Below are positions 1-10,860 of a stretch of DNA of 64,000 bases, piece after piece. Within the stretch, counting starts at the first letter, position 1. Each line of letters starts with the position of its first letter. Both the position numbers and the translations under genes were made by a program. Below the pieces are notes generated by a model that searched no databases, had not been told where the DNA came from, and was given only the letters and a program-made list of their open reading frames with translations. Source of the DNA: Rhynchopus sp. YZ270_cl-10 (lineage: Eukaryota > Euglenozoa > Diplonemea > Diplonemida > Diplonemidae); the NCBI GenBank assembly GCA_964035575.1, contig OZ037933.1, positions 62,001-126,000 of the forward strand. The letters run 5' to 3'.

Positions 1-1669
1 CGGTAGCCACGACGCAGGTATGCGACACGGTGAAGCCCGCCTCAGAGTGGGTGGCGTCAGAGACGTACCGCAGCAACGTTGTCCCTACCGAGGTGTACTG
101 CACACCGTCGTGCAGACCAGAGTACATTATATCAGGACCACCAGCGCCGGTAGAGCCATTGCTGTACACCTCCACCTTGTCGTAGCCCAGCTCCGTACGC
201 AACACCGCAAACTGCAGCACCACGTTCCCGCCACACTGCATCTCCCAGCACACACTCTGGTTCGCTCCCGGGGCATGCACGATACTCCCATCTCCTTCTA
301 CCTCAATGGACACATCGCAAAATGAGGGGAAATCCTCAGCATTTACACCAGGCGAATTGGTGCCATCCGGCAACGGCGCGGCTGTGTCCCCTACAATAGT
401 TTCCTCGACACAGGAGATGTCGAACGCAAGCCCCGCATCCGGCGCAGCATCGCTCTCCGAGGTGAACCACACCGCCACCTCTGGGGCGCGCACTGTCTCC
501 TCTGCTAACGACGCCCCCGACATCGTCCCTGTCCACGCAAAGAGTTTGGACACACTCCCCTCCACCACACGGTACACCACCACCGCCGCAGTATTGTTCT
601 GCAGCCCCAGCATCTCCCACTCCAACACCGCCACCTTCCCCTCCCCGCACTGCGACGTCCAGCACACACTCTCCCCAGCGCCGTACACCCCGCTGCTTGG
701 GTACACCACTGTTTCGTTGCTGGCGTAATGCCGCGAGAAACAGTACGGCAACGGATAGTCTTGGGCCGGCACTATGGTGCTTGGTGCGGGAGTATCCGGG
801 GGGAGGGTAGGGGGTGCTGGGGTATCCGGGGTTGGGGTATGCATGATGCAGGAGTGCGTCAGGTTGAAACCTTCCTCGGGGTTGCTTACGTCGGATTCAT
901 AAACCAAAAGCCCTGGGGCGGGGAGGGTCACTTCATATGCGCTCTGCTCTCCGGTACTTCGGCCAATCAAGACAGGCTCTGTTCCAGCCAGCGTCCAGTA
1001 AGAGACAGAATCGTAGGTATGCTCCACGTGGAGGTAGGAGAACCGCAGAACCACCACGGAGCGCTCCGCAGGGCAGTCTAGCAGCCAGCAGGCCCTTCTG
1101 CCGTTCCCGACATCTTCGATGTTGCCGTCCCCATACACCCTCTGCTGCGTTCCAGCGCAGAAGGAAGGAAACTCCCCTTCAGCCAAAGGAGCATCGGTCA
1201 CCTCCGGGACCAAAGTGGATGGAGGTGGTATCGTGCAGGTGAAGTCCACTCTGAACCCTTGGCCCCCCCCAAATGAGTTGGTGTCAATCTGAAGGAAGAG
1301 ATACCCTGCTCCAGCGTAGTCGAGCTCCGTGAGGGGGAAGATGCTGCCTGATTTGGTCCAAATGCTTTTGTCGTTATTGCTGATAGTGTTGTACAGCTCT
1401 ACCGTGTCTCCGCTGGCCATTTGGAAGGAGCGGAAGCTAATCTCAGGGGTGGAAGTGCCTCCACACTCAAATTTGAGGCACAATTTGTCATCATTCGGGT
1501 ATGTCCCGCCGGTCTGGGGGTAGTAAATCACTGCGTTCGGAGACACCGTTGCCTTCCCGTACGCTGCAGACGCACAGTCCCCAGGGTACCCCGGGTTCGC
1601 GATACCTCTCTGCACATTGTACACCCCCGAAGCCACTGAAAAGAGAAGACACAACAGAGCCCCCCTCAT
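1..1669 (-). CDS. Secreted CUB-like multidomain protein, 5' part (runs off the window start)
   Basis: Open minus-strand frame of about 556 codons from the ATG at 1669 to the window edge, with no stop; the C-terminus lies outside. The start is chosen because it opens a clear signal peptide (MRGALLCLLFSVASG). At least four CUB-like modules of about 110-120 residues follow, each with paired cysteines, a C-W-x-x-x-C motif (e.g. RACWLLDC, VCWEMQC, VCWTSQC), an aromatic/aliphatic beta pattern and a terminal YVSDATHSEAGF-type strand. Short Pro/Thr linkers (TPTPDTPAPPT) separate them. CUB domains are extracellular binding modules in known families. It is a paralogue of the 14293-17133 protein, which shares C-W-x-x-x-C and APxT linkers, so a C-terminal membrane anchor outside the window is likely. 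Ligand unknown. Confidence 0.8.
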   Translation of the reverse strand, partial: MRGALLCLLFSVASGVYNVQRGIANPGYPGDCASAAYGKATVSPNAVIYYPQTGGTYPNDDKLCLKFECGGTSTPEISFRSFQMASGDTVELYNTISNNDKSIWTKSGSIFPLTELDYAGAGYLFLQIDTNSFGGGQGFRVDFTCTIPPPSTLVPEVTDAPLAEGEFPSFCAGTQQRVYGDGNIEDVGNGRRACWLLDCPAERSVVVLRFSYLHVEHTYDSVSYWTLAGTEPVLIGRSTGEQSAYEVTLPAPGLLVYESDVSNPEEGFNLTHSCIMHTPTPDTPAPPTLPPDTPAPSTIVPAQDYPLPYCFSRHYASNETVVYPSSGVYGAGESVCWTSQCGEGKVAVLEWEMLGLQNNTAAVVVYRVVEGSVSKLFAWTGTMSGASLAEETVRAPEVAVWFTSESDAAPDAGLAFDISCVEETIVGDTAAPLPDGTNSPGVNAEDFPSFCDVSIEVEGDGSIVHAPGANQSVCWEMQCGGNVVLQFAVLRTELGYDKVEVYSNGSTGAGGPDIMYSGLHDGVQYTSVGTTLLRYVSDATHSEAGFTVSHTCVVAT

Positions 1670-1907
1670 GACGCAGAGGAGGCTGTGCTGGCAGTCTCAA
1701 AAAGAGAGAATCTGGAGGCTTGAAGAAAGAGGGGGAGAAAAAAAAATCGACGATGTGTGTGTGTTCTTGTGTTTCTGTTTTTTCACCAAGCGTCGTTGGT
1801 GTGTGGGTGGCAAACCCTTTAGAGCTTTGTTGCCCGCCCTGTTCGGTGGTGGTGGTGGTGGTGGTGGGGAGGTTGGTAAAAAAGGGTAGAAACATTTTTT
1901 TTTTCTG

Positions 1908-1972
1908 ATTCTCGGCCTAACACTGCCCTGTTGATCGACGCGTCTGCAATGAAGTAGCAACTTGGTACTGTT
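1908..1972. repeat. Dispersed repeat shared with 51722-51776 in inverted orientation
   Basis: The reverse complement shares near-identical blocks with 51722-51776: AAGTTG-TACTTCATTG, AGACGCGTC, GGGCAGTGTTAG and CGAGAATCAG in the same order. It lies just upstream of the CUB-like gene, while the other copy is in a non-coding repeat field. Nature unknown. The rest of 1670-2470 shows only a (GGT)n run near 1845-1870 and low-complexity AT sequence. Confidence 0.6.
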
Positions 1973-2470
1973 ATGAACAGGAGGCGGGTGCTATTTTTTG
2001 TGCTACTTTCTGCTATTTTCTGCTATTTTGGGGGTCGTCGGCCACACCATGATATATGCCCCTCTATCCCTCCTGCTTCCGCTCATCGGTAAGATAAATG
2101 AAAGGGATCATTGGAGACACAGGGGCAGGCATTGCTGTGATGTAGGTTCCAGCTTGTTTGCGGGGGGAGACCTCAGATTACAGCAACTAGCTAGCTCGGG
2201 GTCAAAAAAAAAGACAGAATATTGGAAAGGGGGTGGTGGCCTTTTTTTCTTCCCTTCTGAAAGCTTGGTAGGATTAGTGTAACCACCTGAGGGATGCGCG
2301 GGCACTGTCCTCTCTCGTCAATTTTTTTTTCCTTGTTTTGTAGCATGGACACATGACCCTGTCCACAGGACGGGTTCTGTTCAACAAAGTCGCCCAAAAG
2401 GCGAAAAAAGAAAAAATGAATTTCAAAAAAGGGTATAGAGTGCAGAGGGTCCTCCGTCATTCTTTTTTTT

Positions 2471-2675
2471 TTGAAAATTTGGTGGTATTAGTGTAGACAT
2501 GCACGACGCACCCAGTGACAAGTGAAACACATGGCATATTTATGACAAGTGAAATGACAAATAAGTCACTTGTCATGACAAGTGATTTACTTGTCATTCA
2601 CTTGTCACATTTTTCACTTGTTATTCACTGTCACTGGGTCCCGTCGTTGTGTGCACCCGGGGTGCTCTCACTATA
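2471..2675 (+). repeat. H-module hairpin, split by a 130-bp foldback insertion
   Basis: Copy of the recurrent H module (see 3021-3070): TTGAAAATTTGGTGGTATTAG then GTGTAGACAT on the left, and CACCCGGGGTGCTCTCACTATA on the right. The two halves are separated by the foldback element at 2510-2639, so the module was there first. Confidence 0.55.
2510..2639. mobile_element. Foldback element built of TGACAAGTGA units
   Basis: 130 bp with inverted ends ACCCAGTGACA / TGTCACTGGGT. The inside consists of repeated ACAAGTGA and TCACTTGT words and a perfect 18-bp palindrome, CACTTGTCATGACAAGTG. No coding capacity. It sits in the loop of an H module. Confidence 0.65.
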
Positions 2676-3020
2676 CTCAAACAACGCTTTTAAACTACTT
2701 TTTTTATTACATTGACAAACAAAAAAGATACACAAAAAAAATATAAATCTCGCAAATATAGTAAAGACAGTTCTCACACCCTGCTTTCTCTCTCTCTCTC
2801 TGCCCGGGCATTTTCAAAGACACACAAAATGGGCAATGCACTGGAATTACCTATAACTGATTTTCAAAAAAGACACACAAAAGACCAGGAAATCTCCCTC
2901 TTCTGGGGAACGATCACACCTGATTTTCAAACACACACCACACATGGCATACATCACACACAAAGCCAAAGGTACGAACAGGACGAACAGGAACCCATAA
3001 ATTGATTTTTTTTTTTTTTT

Positions 3021-3070
3021 TGAAAACTTGGTTGTATTAGTGTAGCCACCCTAGAGTGTGCTCCACTATA
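3021..3070 (+). repeat. H module (type copy): conserved hairpin
   Basis: TGAAAACTTGGTTGTATTAG leads into GTGTAGCCACCCTAGAGTGT and GCTCCACTAT. Outer stem TAGTG/CACTA, inner stem CAC/GTG around CCTAGA. It is preceded by a T-run. At least nine related copies, all on the plus strand, are spread over the window (4162, 5849, 7092, 10814, 13797, 18802, 24875, 37570 and the split copy at 2471). Could be a small RNA gene, a structured DNA site, or the core of a short element. Confidence 0.6.
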
Positions 3071-3091
3071 CTTTTTTTTTTCTTCAAAGAT

Positions 3092-3250
3092 GGGGTGATC
3101 TGGGGTCTTTTTTTTCAAGATTATTCACTAGCCATTCACAAAAATTCACGAAAACCCACACACCCGCGTATCACGTGTGTTTTCGCCTCGTTGTGAATTT
3201 TTGTGAATGGCTGGTGAATAATCTTGAAAAAAAAGTCCCCAGATCACCCC
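3092..3250. mobile_element. Foldback/MITE-like element, ~55-bp inverted ends
   Basis: 159 bp. Left arm GGGGTGATCTGGGG, a T-run, then CAAGATTATTCACTAGCCAT and TCACAAAAATTCAC; the right arm is its complement with very few changes, ending CCCCAGATCACCCC. The loop is about 45 bp. No ORF. From 3251 to 4160 I see nothing beyond homopolymer-rich AT sequence and a GGTTCGAAGCC word on the minus strand near 3550. Confidence 0.75.
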
Positions 3251-4161
3251 AAAAGACACAAAATAAAACGCACATATCACCCAAGCAGGGAAGTCTACAG
3301 TACAACTGGTTCTGTTCGCAAATGTGCTCTTTCAAAAAAAGGGGAGAAGGTGGGGAGGGGGGGACAAAACTTTTTGAAAAGAAGGGTAAAATAGGCTCGG
3401 GCAAAAAAAAAGGGAGAGAGAAGAAAAAAATATAAAAATAAATCACTGAAAGGAAGAATAGCGCCCTCACGGACACGCAAAAAAAAATAGACATCTAATC
3501 GAAATCCACTTTATGTTGCTTTTTTTTTTAATTCAGACCAGGGCTTCGAACCCCTGATACAGACTCATCTAAGCGGAAAGGGAAAGTGGGGAAGATGAAC
3601 TAAGGGTCTTATGTTTTGCTTAGCCACCTTTGCGAAAGAGAAGGGTCCCCCCCCAAAAAAAAATGGTGGAAACAGTTTTTCTGAAGACAAAAAAAAACTC
3701 TTCCCTGAAAATATTGTTTCATATACTATCCTCTGAATAGAAGGTATAGTCAAAAAAAAAGACAACAGTTGATGGGAACAATGGCGATCTGCTTTTTTTG
3801 GCAACCTGATGCGTCTTGGCCGGACACAGAGAGAAAAAAAAATCCGTGGTTAGTCACCATGAAAAAACAAAAGGGGGGTGGAGGCGTGGTCACGACAAAA
3901 CACCTTCACAGCGTCTCGGCACCCTCTCTCCCTCTTGCGGAAGCATACACTACCTTAAGAGCAAAAAAGGTGAGCACCGAAAGGCCTCTGAAGTCTGAAG
4001 GGTACTCTCTCTCTCTCTCTCTCGTGCTTACACAATGCCACCTTTATTCAGCAGTGAAGGTCATGGTGCAAAAGAAAAAAAAAAAAATAGCTAGAGCACA
4101 CAGCTGCGCCAACACTGTTCATTGTCATATTGTATCAAAGCTGTCTTTTTCCTTCTTTTTT

Positions 4162-4210
4162 TGAAAACTTGGTTGTAATAGTATAGCCACCCTAGAGTGG
4201 GCTCTACTAT
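4162..4210 (+). repeat. H module with compensatory base changes
   Basis: TTGAAAACTTGGTTGTAATA then GTATAGCCACCCTAGAGTGG and GCTCTACTAT. Relative to other copies the outer stem is ATAGTA/TACTAT instead of TAGTG/CACTA, a G-C pair changed to A-T on both sides. The inner stem is CCAC/GTGG. This double change keeps the fold. Confidence 0.65.
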
Positions 4211-5165
4211 ATATCAGTCAATAACTGAACCACCGGGACTTTTCTCCCAAGGTTCGTTGAACAAAAAACTGATCGTCAAAAAAAATTGTCCGACCCCGCA
4301 ATTGAAAGATTTTGAGCAGCGGAATGCAAAGAAATAAAAATAAAAATAATAAAAAAAATTTTTTGAACTCCAGATTGGTGAATCCCAAAAAGTAGAAAAT
4401 GAATTGCATGAATGCGACGCACCGAATTTTTTAAAAAAAATTAAAACCCTGCGGGGATGGATTTCCGAGTCGATATCTTTTAATTGCGGGGTCGCACGAT
4501 TTCTGGAAATGAGTAGAAGTTAAACATTCTTCTGTACATGGGTAGTTGTGGCTGTACACCGTGGAAAACGGCGTACAGCCAGTCTAAACTGACACATGCA
4601 TTTTAGGTCAAAAATACTCATTTCTGAGCGCAAAGTGACGCCATCACAGCACGCACAGACTCCCGAGAACCGAAAAAAAAAATTTTTTTCCCGATTTTTT
4701 GTAGGCAAAAAATGGCCACCAACCAGTACCCCTTCAGACTTCCCTTAAGACTTTGTACAGGGAGCCCCACACACAAAAACCAGGTTCCAGGGGGGTCAGG
4801 AGGGTGGCTGCGTAACAGTGAGGATCACTTTTTTTCTTTGTCAAAAGTGATATTTTGACTGTTTTGCACGATCTGAATCCATTCGAACAATTTTTTTTGA
4901 ATTTTGAGGATTTTTTTGTAAAATACTACCGCCCAGGCTTATACCTGAAAACTGGAAAAACTGGTTTTGGTCGAGGCCCTCACACATCTGAGGTGAACCA
5001 ACGACATCAAAAGTTTTCAAAACCCAGCGGGGATGGGTTTCCGAGTCGATATCTTTTAATTGCGGGGTCGCACGATTTTTTTTGACGAGTAGAAATTAAA
5101 ATTTTTTCTGTACAAAAACGGAAAAAAGTCCCGGTGGCTCAATTGTTGACTGATATATTTTTTTT
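4203..5165. repeat. ~960-bp element with imperfect inverted ends and GCGGGGTCGCACGAT motifs
   Basis: The left end (TATATATCAGTCAATAACTG, ACCACCGGGACTTTT) is inverted at the right end (AAAAAGTCCCGGTGGCTCAA, TTGTTGACTGATATA). Inside, a block with TCCGAGTCGATATCTTTTAA and TTGCGGGGTCGCACGATTT occurs twice (about 4449-4500 and 5032-5085). A further inner block (4592-4710) recurs at 56346-56475. No ORF with recognisable homology, so probably a non-autonomous DNA element. Confidence 0.55.
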
Positions 5166-5418
5166 GGTAAATTGACGACGATGTGGTCACTTCGCTTTTT
5201 TTTTTTTTCGTGATCTCCACGCAGTCGTCACTCTTCCTATCCTCGCGTTTTCGTGGATACCGCTACTACGTCCTACTCCCGCCTCCATTCCGTCAGGTGA
5301 CGAACGGGGGATTCCTTTTTTGTAGTTTCGACAATCACCTGTCCGAGGACGGGTTCTGTACACAAAAGTCGCCCGAAGGCTAATGAATATCAAAGGTAGG
5401 GTAAGGGTTTTTTTTTTT

Positions 5419-5491
5419 TGATAAATTTGTTGGAGTAGTGTAGTTGTGTCTCGGGTTTTTGTGTTGCCAACAGTTGTGCAAAATCTCCACT
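5419..5491 (+). repeat. Hb module (H variant with TTGC/GCAA second stem)
   Basis: GATAAATTTGTTGGAGTAGT then GTAGTTG ... GTGCAAAATCTCCACT. Outer AGTG/CACT pairing as in H, with a longer middle part containing GTTGCCAACAGTTGTG. Better copies at 19317, 25434 and 62439. A CGCCCGAAGGCTAA (R module) hairpin lies just upstream at 5368. Confidence 0.55.
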
Positions 5492-5662
5492 TTTGGTGCT
5501 CCTGAAAACCCCATTTTGCGTACTTGTTGCGTACTTGCTGCGTACTTGTTGCGCACTTTGTGCACGAAAAAAAAAATACAGGAATACCCTATATTGCGTA
5601 CTTGTTGCGTACTTAGTGCGTAGTTGTTGCGTACTTGGTATTTTTTATTTCAGGAGCACCAA
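5492..5662. mobile_element. MITE-like element with GCGTACTTGTT subterminal repeats
   Basis: Inverted ends TTGGTGCTCCTGAAA / TTTCAGGAGCACCAA enclose several copies of TGCGTACTTGTTGCGTACTT. A shorter copy with the same ends lies at 62346-62417, and a third, slightly diverged, at 62868-62972. No coding capacity. Confidence 0.7.
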
Positions 5663-5848
5663 CTTTTTCATATTTTTGTTCTTCGACACAATCACCAAGA
5701 AGGGCGAAGGTACCGGTAGATATCACCACAGAGTTTTGGGGTTGATGGGGGTGTTTGTAACAATCAATAGGAGGAGAACATGCCTCAAAAAATTAGGGTT
5801 TTGGGGTTCTGTCTTTTGTTCTGTTCACTTTGTTTCTTTTTTTTTTGT

Positions 5849-5898
5849 TGAAAACTTGGTTGCATTAGTGTAGACACCCCTAGAGTGTGCTCCACTAT
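5849..5898 (+). repeat. H module
   Basis: TGAAAACTTGGTTGCATTAG, GTGTAGACACCCCTAGAGTG, TGCTCCACTAT. Outer stem TAGTG/CACTA, inner ACAC/GTGT. Preceded by a T-run and followed by one. Confidence 0.6.
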
Positions 5899-6114
5899 TT
5901 TTTTTTTTTCTTTTCTTTCTTTGCTAAATCTGTTGGAGAGTTTGGGTAGTGTAAGGTCGTTGTCAACCTTTCACAACAGCCATTTTTTTCACTAGGGTTT
6001 TTCTGTGCATCGGAACATAAGATTCGGTCAAAAAAAATTTGATTTTTTTTCTGGATTTTTCTCTAATATCCAACTCTCTGATGAGCCATTTCTCGTTAAT
6101 ACCCAAAGATTGGT

Positions 6115-6204
6115 GCTATACAGGGGGCGGGGTTTCACAACATTTTCACAACGTTTCACAACTATGTGGGTGTGAAAAAGTTGTGAAACGCCCCCCTGTA
6201 TAGC
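6115..6204. mobile_element. Short inverted-end element, CAGGGGGCG termini
   Basis: GCTATACAGGGGGCGGGGTT then TCACAACATTTTCACAACG is mirrored by GTTGTGAAACGCCCCCCTGT then ATAGC. The CAGGG start resembles the hAT-type ends seen elsewhere in this window, but the flanks are palindromic (GCTATA/TATAGC), so the target duplication cannot be defined. Confidence 0.6.
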
Positions 6205-7091
6205 AAAGATGGGTAATTAATGAAAAAATGGGTATTAGGGGGTTGGGAAGAGAAAAAAACCCTTGTTATTTTGTTTTATTAATTGATGATCATGAACAGA
6301 TGTTTACCGTACAGACAGTCTCACAACATTTTTTTTTGACACATATTCAAAGGAATACAGTACAGAGGAAGAGGAAGAACGGGGGGGTTTTTTTTTTCTG
6401 TTTTGTTTTTTTTTTTTTACATTTTTCGGACAAAGGGCGGGGGAGAAGAAGTTGGAAAGTGCGCACAACGACGCGAACAGCTGGAGGGGGGGGGGATTGA
6501 AAAGAAATCTGTTTTTTTTTTTTTTTGATTTTGATTACGACCGGTTGTGCCCTTCGGTTGCTGGAAAAGGAATTCGAGGATTAAACATAATTATTTCATA
6601 TACATTCTTTTCTAAACGACAAGAAGGCACATGCAATATGATATAAAGAAACAACATGACATTTTCTTTTGACATACAAAGCCCTCTCATGACAGTTGTG
6701 TCTTACAGAGCCACCTTGCCGTCACGTGACCCTTCCTACAGCACACAACACATCTGTTTCTCCTGTACTTGACCAGATCAAAGCTTTATATCTCCACCAT
6801 GTGTGCAAACACTCGGCAGAGACAATGCGATCGGGAAGTTGGCTTCTAATCAACGAAATAACCAGAAAGAAGGGCCTCCGACTGACCCACAATGCCAGCC
6901 CTGATGACCGTCATGAGACAGGTTGTTGGTTTACCCAACAACAGAAGCTGAAAAAAAAAGTGCACAACGCAGCACCGTACACTCGGCGGACGCAGGCACT
7001 GTGACAACAGGGTGCATCAAGACGATGCCTCTGAACCTATCCTGCGGCATCACCTTCAACAACTGTTTTGTTTTTTTTTTTTTTTGCTTTT

Positions 7092-7140
7092 TGAAAACTT
7101 GGTTGTATTAGTGTAGACACCCGAGGATGAGCTCCACTAT
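7092..7140 (+). repeat. H module
   Basis: TTGAAAACTTGGTTGTATTA then GTGTAGACACCCGAGGATGA and GCTCCACTAT. Outer stem kept, inner stem weak. Confidence 0.55.
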
Positions 7141-7975
7141 TGCCTTTTTGACAAAGTCCTGATAGTCTTGATGTGTTCGATAACCCATTAAAAAAAATGA
7201 AAAAAGGAAAGCTTGTAAGATGAATGTGCCGTGCACAGTAGACAAATAACGAAAAGAGTTATTTTGTGAATGATCGCCTCAAAAAAAGTCACTGAACAAA
7301 AAAGGGGGATCTGAATGGGGATTTTTAGTTCGCTTTTTTTTTGTGCTCTTGTTTTATTTTAAATCCCATCCAATGAACGGGAGGGGGGGAAACATAAGGT
7401 TTATAAGATGACCCTAAGCCTCTCTGTGCTTAGTCTGATTTGGCTATTGTTTGGTTTATTCATCAGTCATTTTTGTTTTTTTTTTTTTTTTCTGTGTGTT
7501 ATTGCTACTCGTCGGTGGCAATTTGTTTTAAGTAAGGCTAAGCCTATCTGTGCTCAGTCACCCTAAACGTCAAATAACACTGAGCTAAAAGCGGGACTCT
7601 CGAGAGGGAAAAGGAGGAAAAAAAAGAAAGAGAAAAGAAGTTTTCCGTGTTGGGAAACTGATGGTGGATATTGGTTGTGGAAAAAAAGAAAAAAAAGAAA
7701 AACTGAGTGGGGTGGCTGAAGGGGGGTGTGTGATTCGCACTTATTTTGCGTACTTTGTGCACTCCCCCAAATTCAGCCACACCTCTGGTTATTGCCTCCG
7801 ACTGACCCACTGTGCGAAATACCAGCCATCCGGACGAAAGCATAAAACAACAATAAAATAAAGTTGACTTGGAAATACAAAGCCCTCTCGTGAACAGTGT
7901 ACCTAAAAAAAAAAAAAAATGGAAAAAAAGGGAGTACACAGTGTCTCACTCAAAGTTGACACGGGCTAGCTGGAA

Positions 7976-8064
7976 TAGGCTGATTGATGATCGGTGGATC
8001 GGCGTAACTCGGTGGTAAAAAAGTGAAACAAATGGGCATGGCCAGGCCCACGCCAATCAGCCTA
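7976..8064. mobile_element. MITE-like element, TAGGCTGATTG ends
   Basis: 89 bp: TAGGCTGATTG at the left, CAATCAGCCTA at the right. The right half (GGGCATGGCCAGGCCCACGC) matches a sequence in both arms of the large inverted repeat (about 31351-31400 and mirrored). The ends also resemble those of the 48778-50260 satellite-bearing element (TAGGCTAGTTGACG). Confidence 0.6.
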
Positions 8065-8710
8065 TAAAATGAGGTGCCTCGGTGTGTGCACCATCTTCAT
8101 ATAATAAAGGAATCGATGAGGAGAAAAGAAAGATCAGAGGAGGAAAACGAAAGAGAGAGAGAGAGGAGAAAAAAGAAAAAAATGAACATCATAACAGGGA
8201 GGCACTACCTGGTGCGACATTGTGTTGGAATTAAAAAATTATCTTTTTTTTTTAAACTGACACAACCTTTTCCCCCTCTTCTCTTCACGGATATGCGGCG
8301 CTGTGCACACCACGCACCATTTGAAAGGAAAAGTAGAGTTGAAAATACAAAGAAAAGTTTATAAGATGATCCTAAGCCTCTCGTGCTTAGTCTGATTAGA
8401 TTACTTAATGTTTTGAACATTGGTTATTCATCAAACTCTCGTGCTTAGTCACCTACAAAAGCCCCTCTCGTGAACAGTGTACCTCCCACCCCTGCACACA
8501 CAGCTGCTATTTTTTATGACCTTTTTTTTTTCCATGAGCCACAGCACAACAATAAATCTGGGAACCTGCCCCATCCCATCCCCGTATATAACTCACGCAC
8601 AAAGAGAGTAAAAATACTAAAAAGAAAGCGAAGTCGAAAAGTGCAAACGCCACAAAAAGAAGGAACTAAAAGGGAGAGAGAAAAAGGGATTTGGTGAACC
8701 TATTCCTCAC

Positions 8711-8818
8711 GGATACTGCCATATCTAGCAAGATCTAGAAACCCAGATTAAACATCTGGAAAACGAGCCAGGTCTGGGATATCTTGGCCCCAATATCTGG
8801 CCAGATCTGGCAGTATCC
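8711..8818. mobile_element. Foldback element, GGATACTGCC ends
   Basis: 108 bp. GGATACTGCCATATCTAGCA at the left and TGGCCAGATCTGGCAGTATC then C at the right form imperfect arms of about 25 bp. No coding content. Confidence 0.65.
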
Positions 8819-9204
8819 ATATATGCTACTACCCTTTCTAATGCCTTATTTTTTCGTCTCCAAATCGAAGAAAAATTATTACGCGTCCACTCGACGTTTG
8901 GATAAAGAAAACTAGAGATGAAAGGGGGTTTGGGGGGAAGAGTTTAATTCTTGAACGCATCCCCACACTCAGTCACCTTTTGAATCAAATAAAAGACATT
9001 TTTTTTTACGAACGGTTTTTCGTGCCAGCTCACGGACAATAAATCACCATTTGTGGTTTTGTGGTTTCTTTTCTTTTTCCCCTCTTTTTTTCTCCCCCGC
9101 AACAATAATCGGCAGGGAGTGTGGCAGCTTACGGAGATAAATGATAAAGGGGAGAGGGGAAAACAAAACGAACAAAAAAAAAAAAAAAAATGAGAAAAAC
9201 GGTT

Positions 9205-9480
9205 AAATCAGATGAACCTAAGACGAAGTGCTTAGTCACCTACAATGAAAAAAGATGGGAAAAAAAGTTGACTTGAAATACTAAAGCCCTCTCATGAACA
9301 GTGTACCTTTGGTACAATGACCGGCTGTACCGTGGGGTGGACACCCCAACCATACAGTCCTACAATCCATTTTCGTGGTTTACATTCTGATATGTGCACT
9401 ACTCCCCTTGCTTCCACTCAGCCAGATAAATGAAAGGATCATTGCGAACACAGGGACGCGAATCCTGTGTGATGATAGGG
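9205..9480 (+). repeat. Longest J-P composite module
   Basis: J-like hairpin (CCTAAGACGAAGTGCTTAG), then TTGACTTGAAATACTAAAGC, the P module with hairpins GTACC-TTT-GGTAC and GGGGTGG-ACA-CCCC, then TCCATTTTCGTGGTTTACAT and CAGATAAATGAAAGGATCAT. The P tail recurs at 19869-19980, 25583-25680, 53335-53462 and 62677-62770; the ATAAATGAAAGGATCATTG part recurs at 2095. The fixed order suggests one ancestral unit of at least 250 bp. Confidence 0.6.
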
Positions 9481-10813
9481 TCCGGGTTGGAAAAAAACTC
9501 CCCGCCCCCACCCCCCTCCCTGCACACAAGATAGTGTCCTTGTAAGGCCCTGGCACGGTGTAATGGTCGCGTTGTGTACTACTGAGCCCGTAGAGAGACA
9601 TGCTATACCCTGAGAGGGCTACCGTTGATTTTTTTGTAGTGCTAAATAAAGGAGTCCTTTACGAAGGTGAGAACAAAGACTTTCCTTTTTACTCTTGATG
9701 ACAACCTTTTGACAAAAGAAAGAAAAATGAAAAAATGAAAAACGAGAGAAAAAAAAATAGACATTTAATTTTTTTTCACCCTCAAAAAAGATAACAAATG
9801 GGAAAAAGAGGGACGAAATTGACCCCCAAAAAAAAAAAAAAAACAAAAAAAAAAAACAGTATACTTTGACATGAAAAGAGTGGGGGAAATATAGGGAAGA
9901 GGAGGGGGTGCAAAAACAAAAACAAAAACACACAAAACAAAATTGCCGTTGATGCAGGCACAAAAAAAAATGTAACTTGAAACACAAAAAAACCCTCAGA
10001 AAAAAAATACAACCAATGTTTTTTTTTGTTATTTTTTCTTTATAAACGTGCATTGAAAGACGCGCAACCTGAAGAGGGCAATGACGGTGTTTTTTTTGAC
10101 GCCTTTTTTTTTGTTTTGTCATTAGAGCAAAAACATTGGAATAAAACCAATACAGCTTGCCCTTACCCTTAGAGAATGCAGCAAAACTCACGTTATGTAT
10201 CGCAGGAGGAAAACTCGGAAAAAAGAAAAAGAAAAAAAAAGAACGAAAGAGAGAGAAGTTGAGAGAGAAAGTGCAAAAAACGCCACACACCTAGTTTTCA
10301 TCGGCGGACGCAGAGGCACTGTAATCTAAAATAAAATAAGTGGATACACTACTTCTTCCTCGCAGTCTGCAGGGGGCAACACACCCAATAAAAAAAAAAT
10401 TCATCCTTTTTTTTTTTTTTTTTTCAATTTTTCAAAACACATAATTCCACAAAAGCATAATAGAGCGGTACATTGGAGGTTTTTTCGGGCACTTTTTTTT
10501 TTTTGAAAAAACAGTAGTTTGATGCAGGCATATCTTCCGACTGACCCGCGTACGATGCCAGCCATCCGGATGAAAGCACAACAATAAAGAAAAGCTGAAA
10601 GATGAATACGCGTGCATCAAAAAAAAAAAAAAAAAAAAAAAAAAAATGTGAAAAAAAAAAAAAAAAACGACGTGCCTCGTTGTGCACGTATCTCACGGGA
10701 CAATAAATATGAAGTCTCGCAGACAATACTATAAACGTTTACTTTAGCGACAGTGGCCTCTTTCGAGGGTTGCATACGGTGTGCGTGTTTTTCTTTTTCT
10801 TTTTTTTTTTTGT

Positions 10814-10860
10814 TGAAAACTTGGTTTGTATTAGTAGCCACCCGAAGATGAACTCCACTA
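10814..10860 (+). repeat. H module
   Basis: TTGAAAACTTGGTTTGTATTA then GTAGCCACCCGAAGATGAAC and TCCACTA. A diverged second half-module follows at about 10885-10930. Confidence 0.5.

Larger units (their letters stand above)
6205..10812 (+). other. Gene-free stretch rich in recurrent same-strand modules
   Basis: No convincing ORF. It holds, in plus orientation only: P modules (ACAAAGCCCTCTCGTGAACA then GTGTACC) at about 6670, 7876, 8460 and 9280; J modules (AAGATGAYCCTAAGCCTCTC then GTGCTTAGTC) at about 7405, 7540, 8363 and 9208; Q modules (CCGACTGACCC ... CCAGCCATCCGGA) at about 6882, 7798 and 10538; and G modules (AAGTGCACAACG ... CGGACGCAGGCACTG) at about 6957 and 10275. Between them are poly-A/T runs. 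These may be small RNA genes or remnants of one longer decayed repeat, because J is often followed by P. Confidence 0.45.

Noticed and set aside
3535-3620. tRNA gene on the minus strand
   Set aside because: A GGTTCGAAGCC B-box word is present, but no convincing A box, acceptor pairing or anticodon arm could be built.
7404-8440. C/D box snoRNAs (GATGA ... CTGA around the J modules)
   Set aside because: The distance between the boxes (about 25 nt) is too short, and most J copies lack the CTGA.
9619-10290. 223-codon Phe/Lys-rich ORF
   Set aside because: Composed of A/T homopolymer runs; no complexity or homology.
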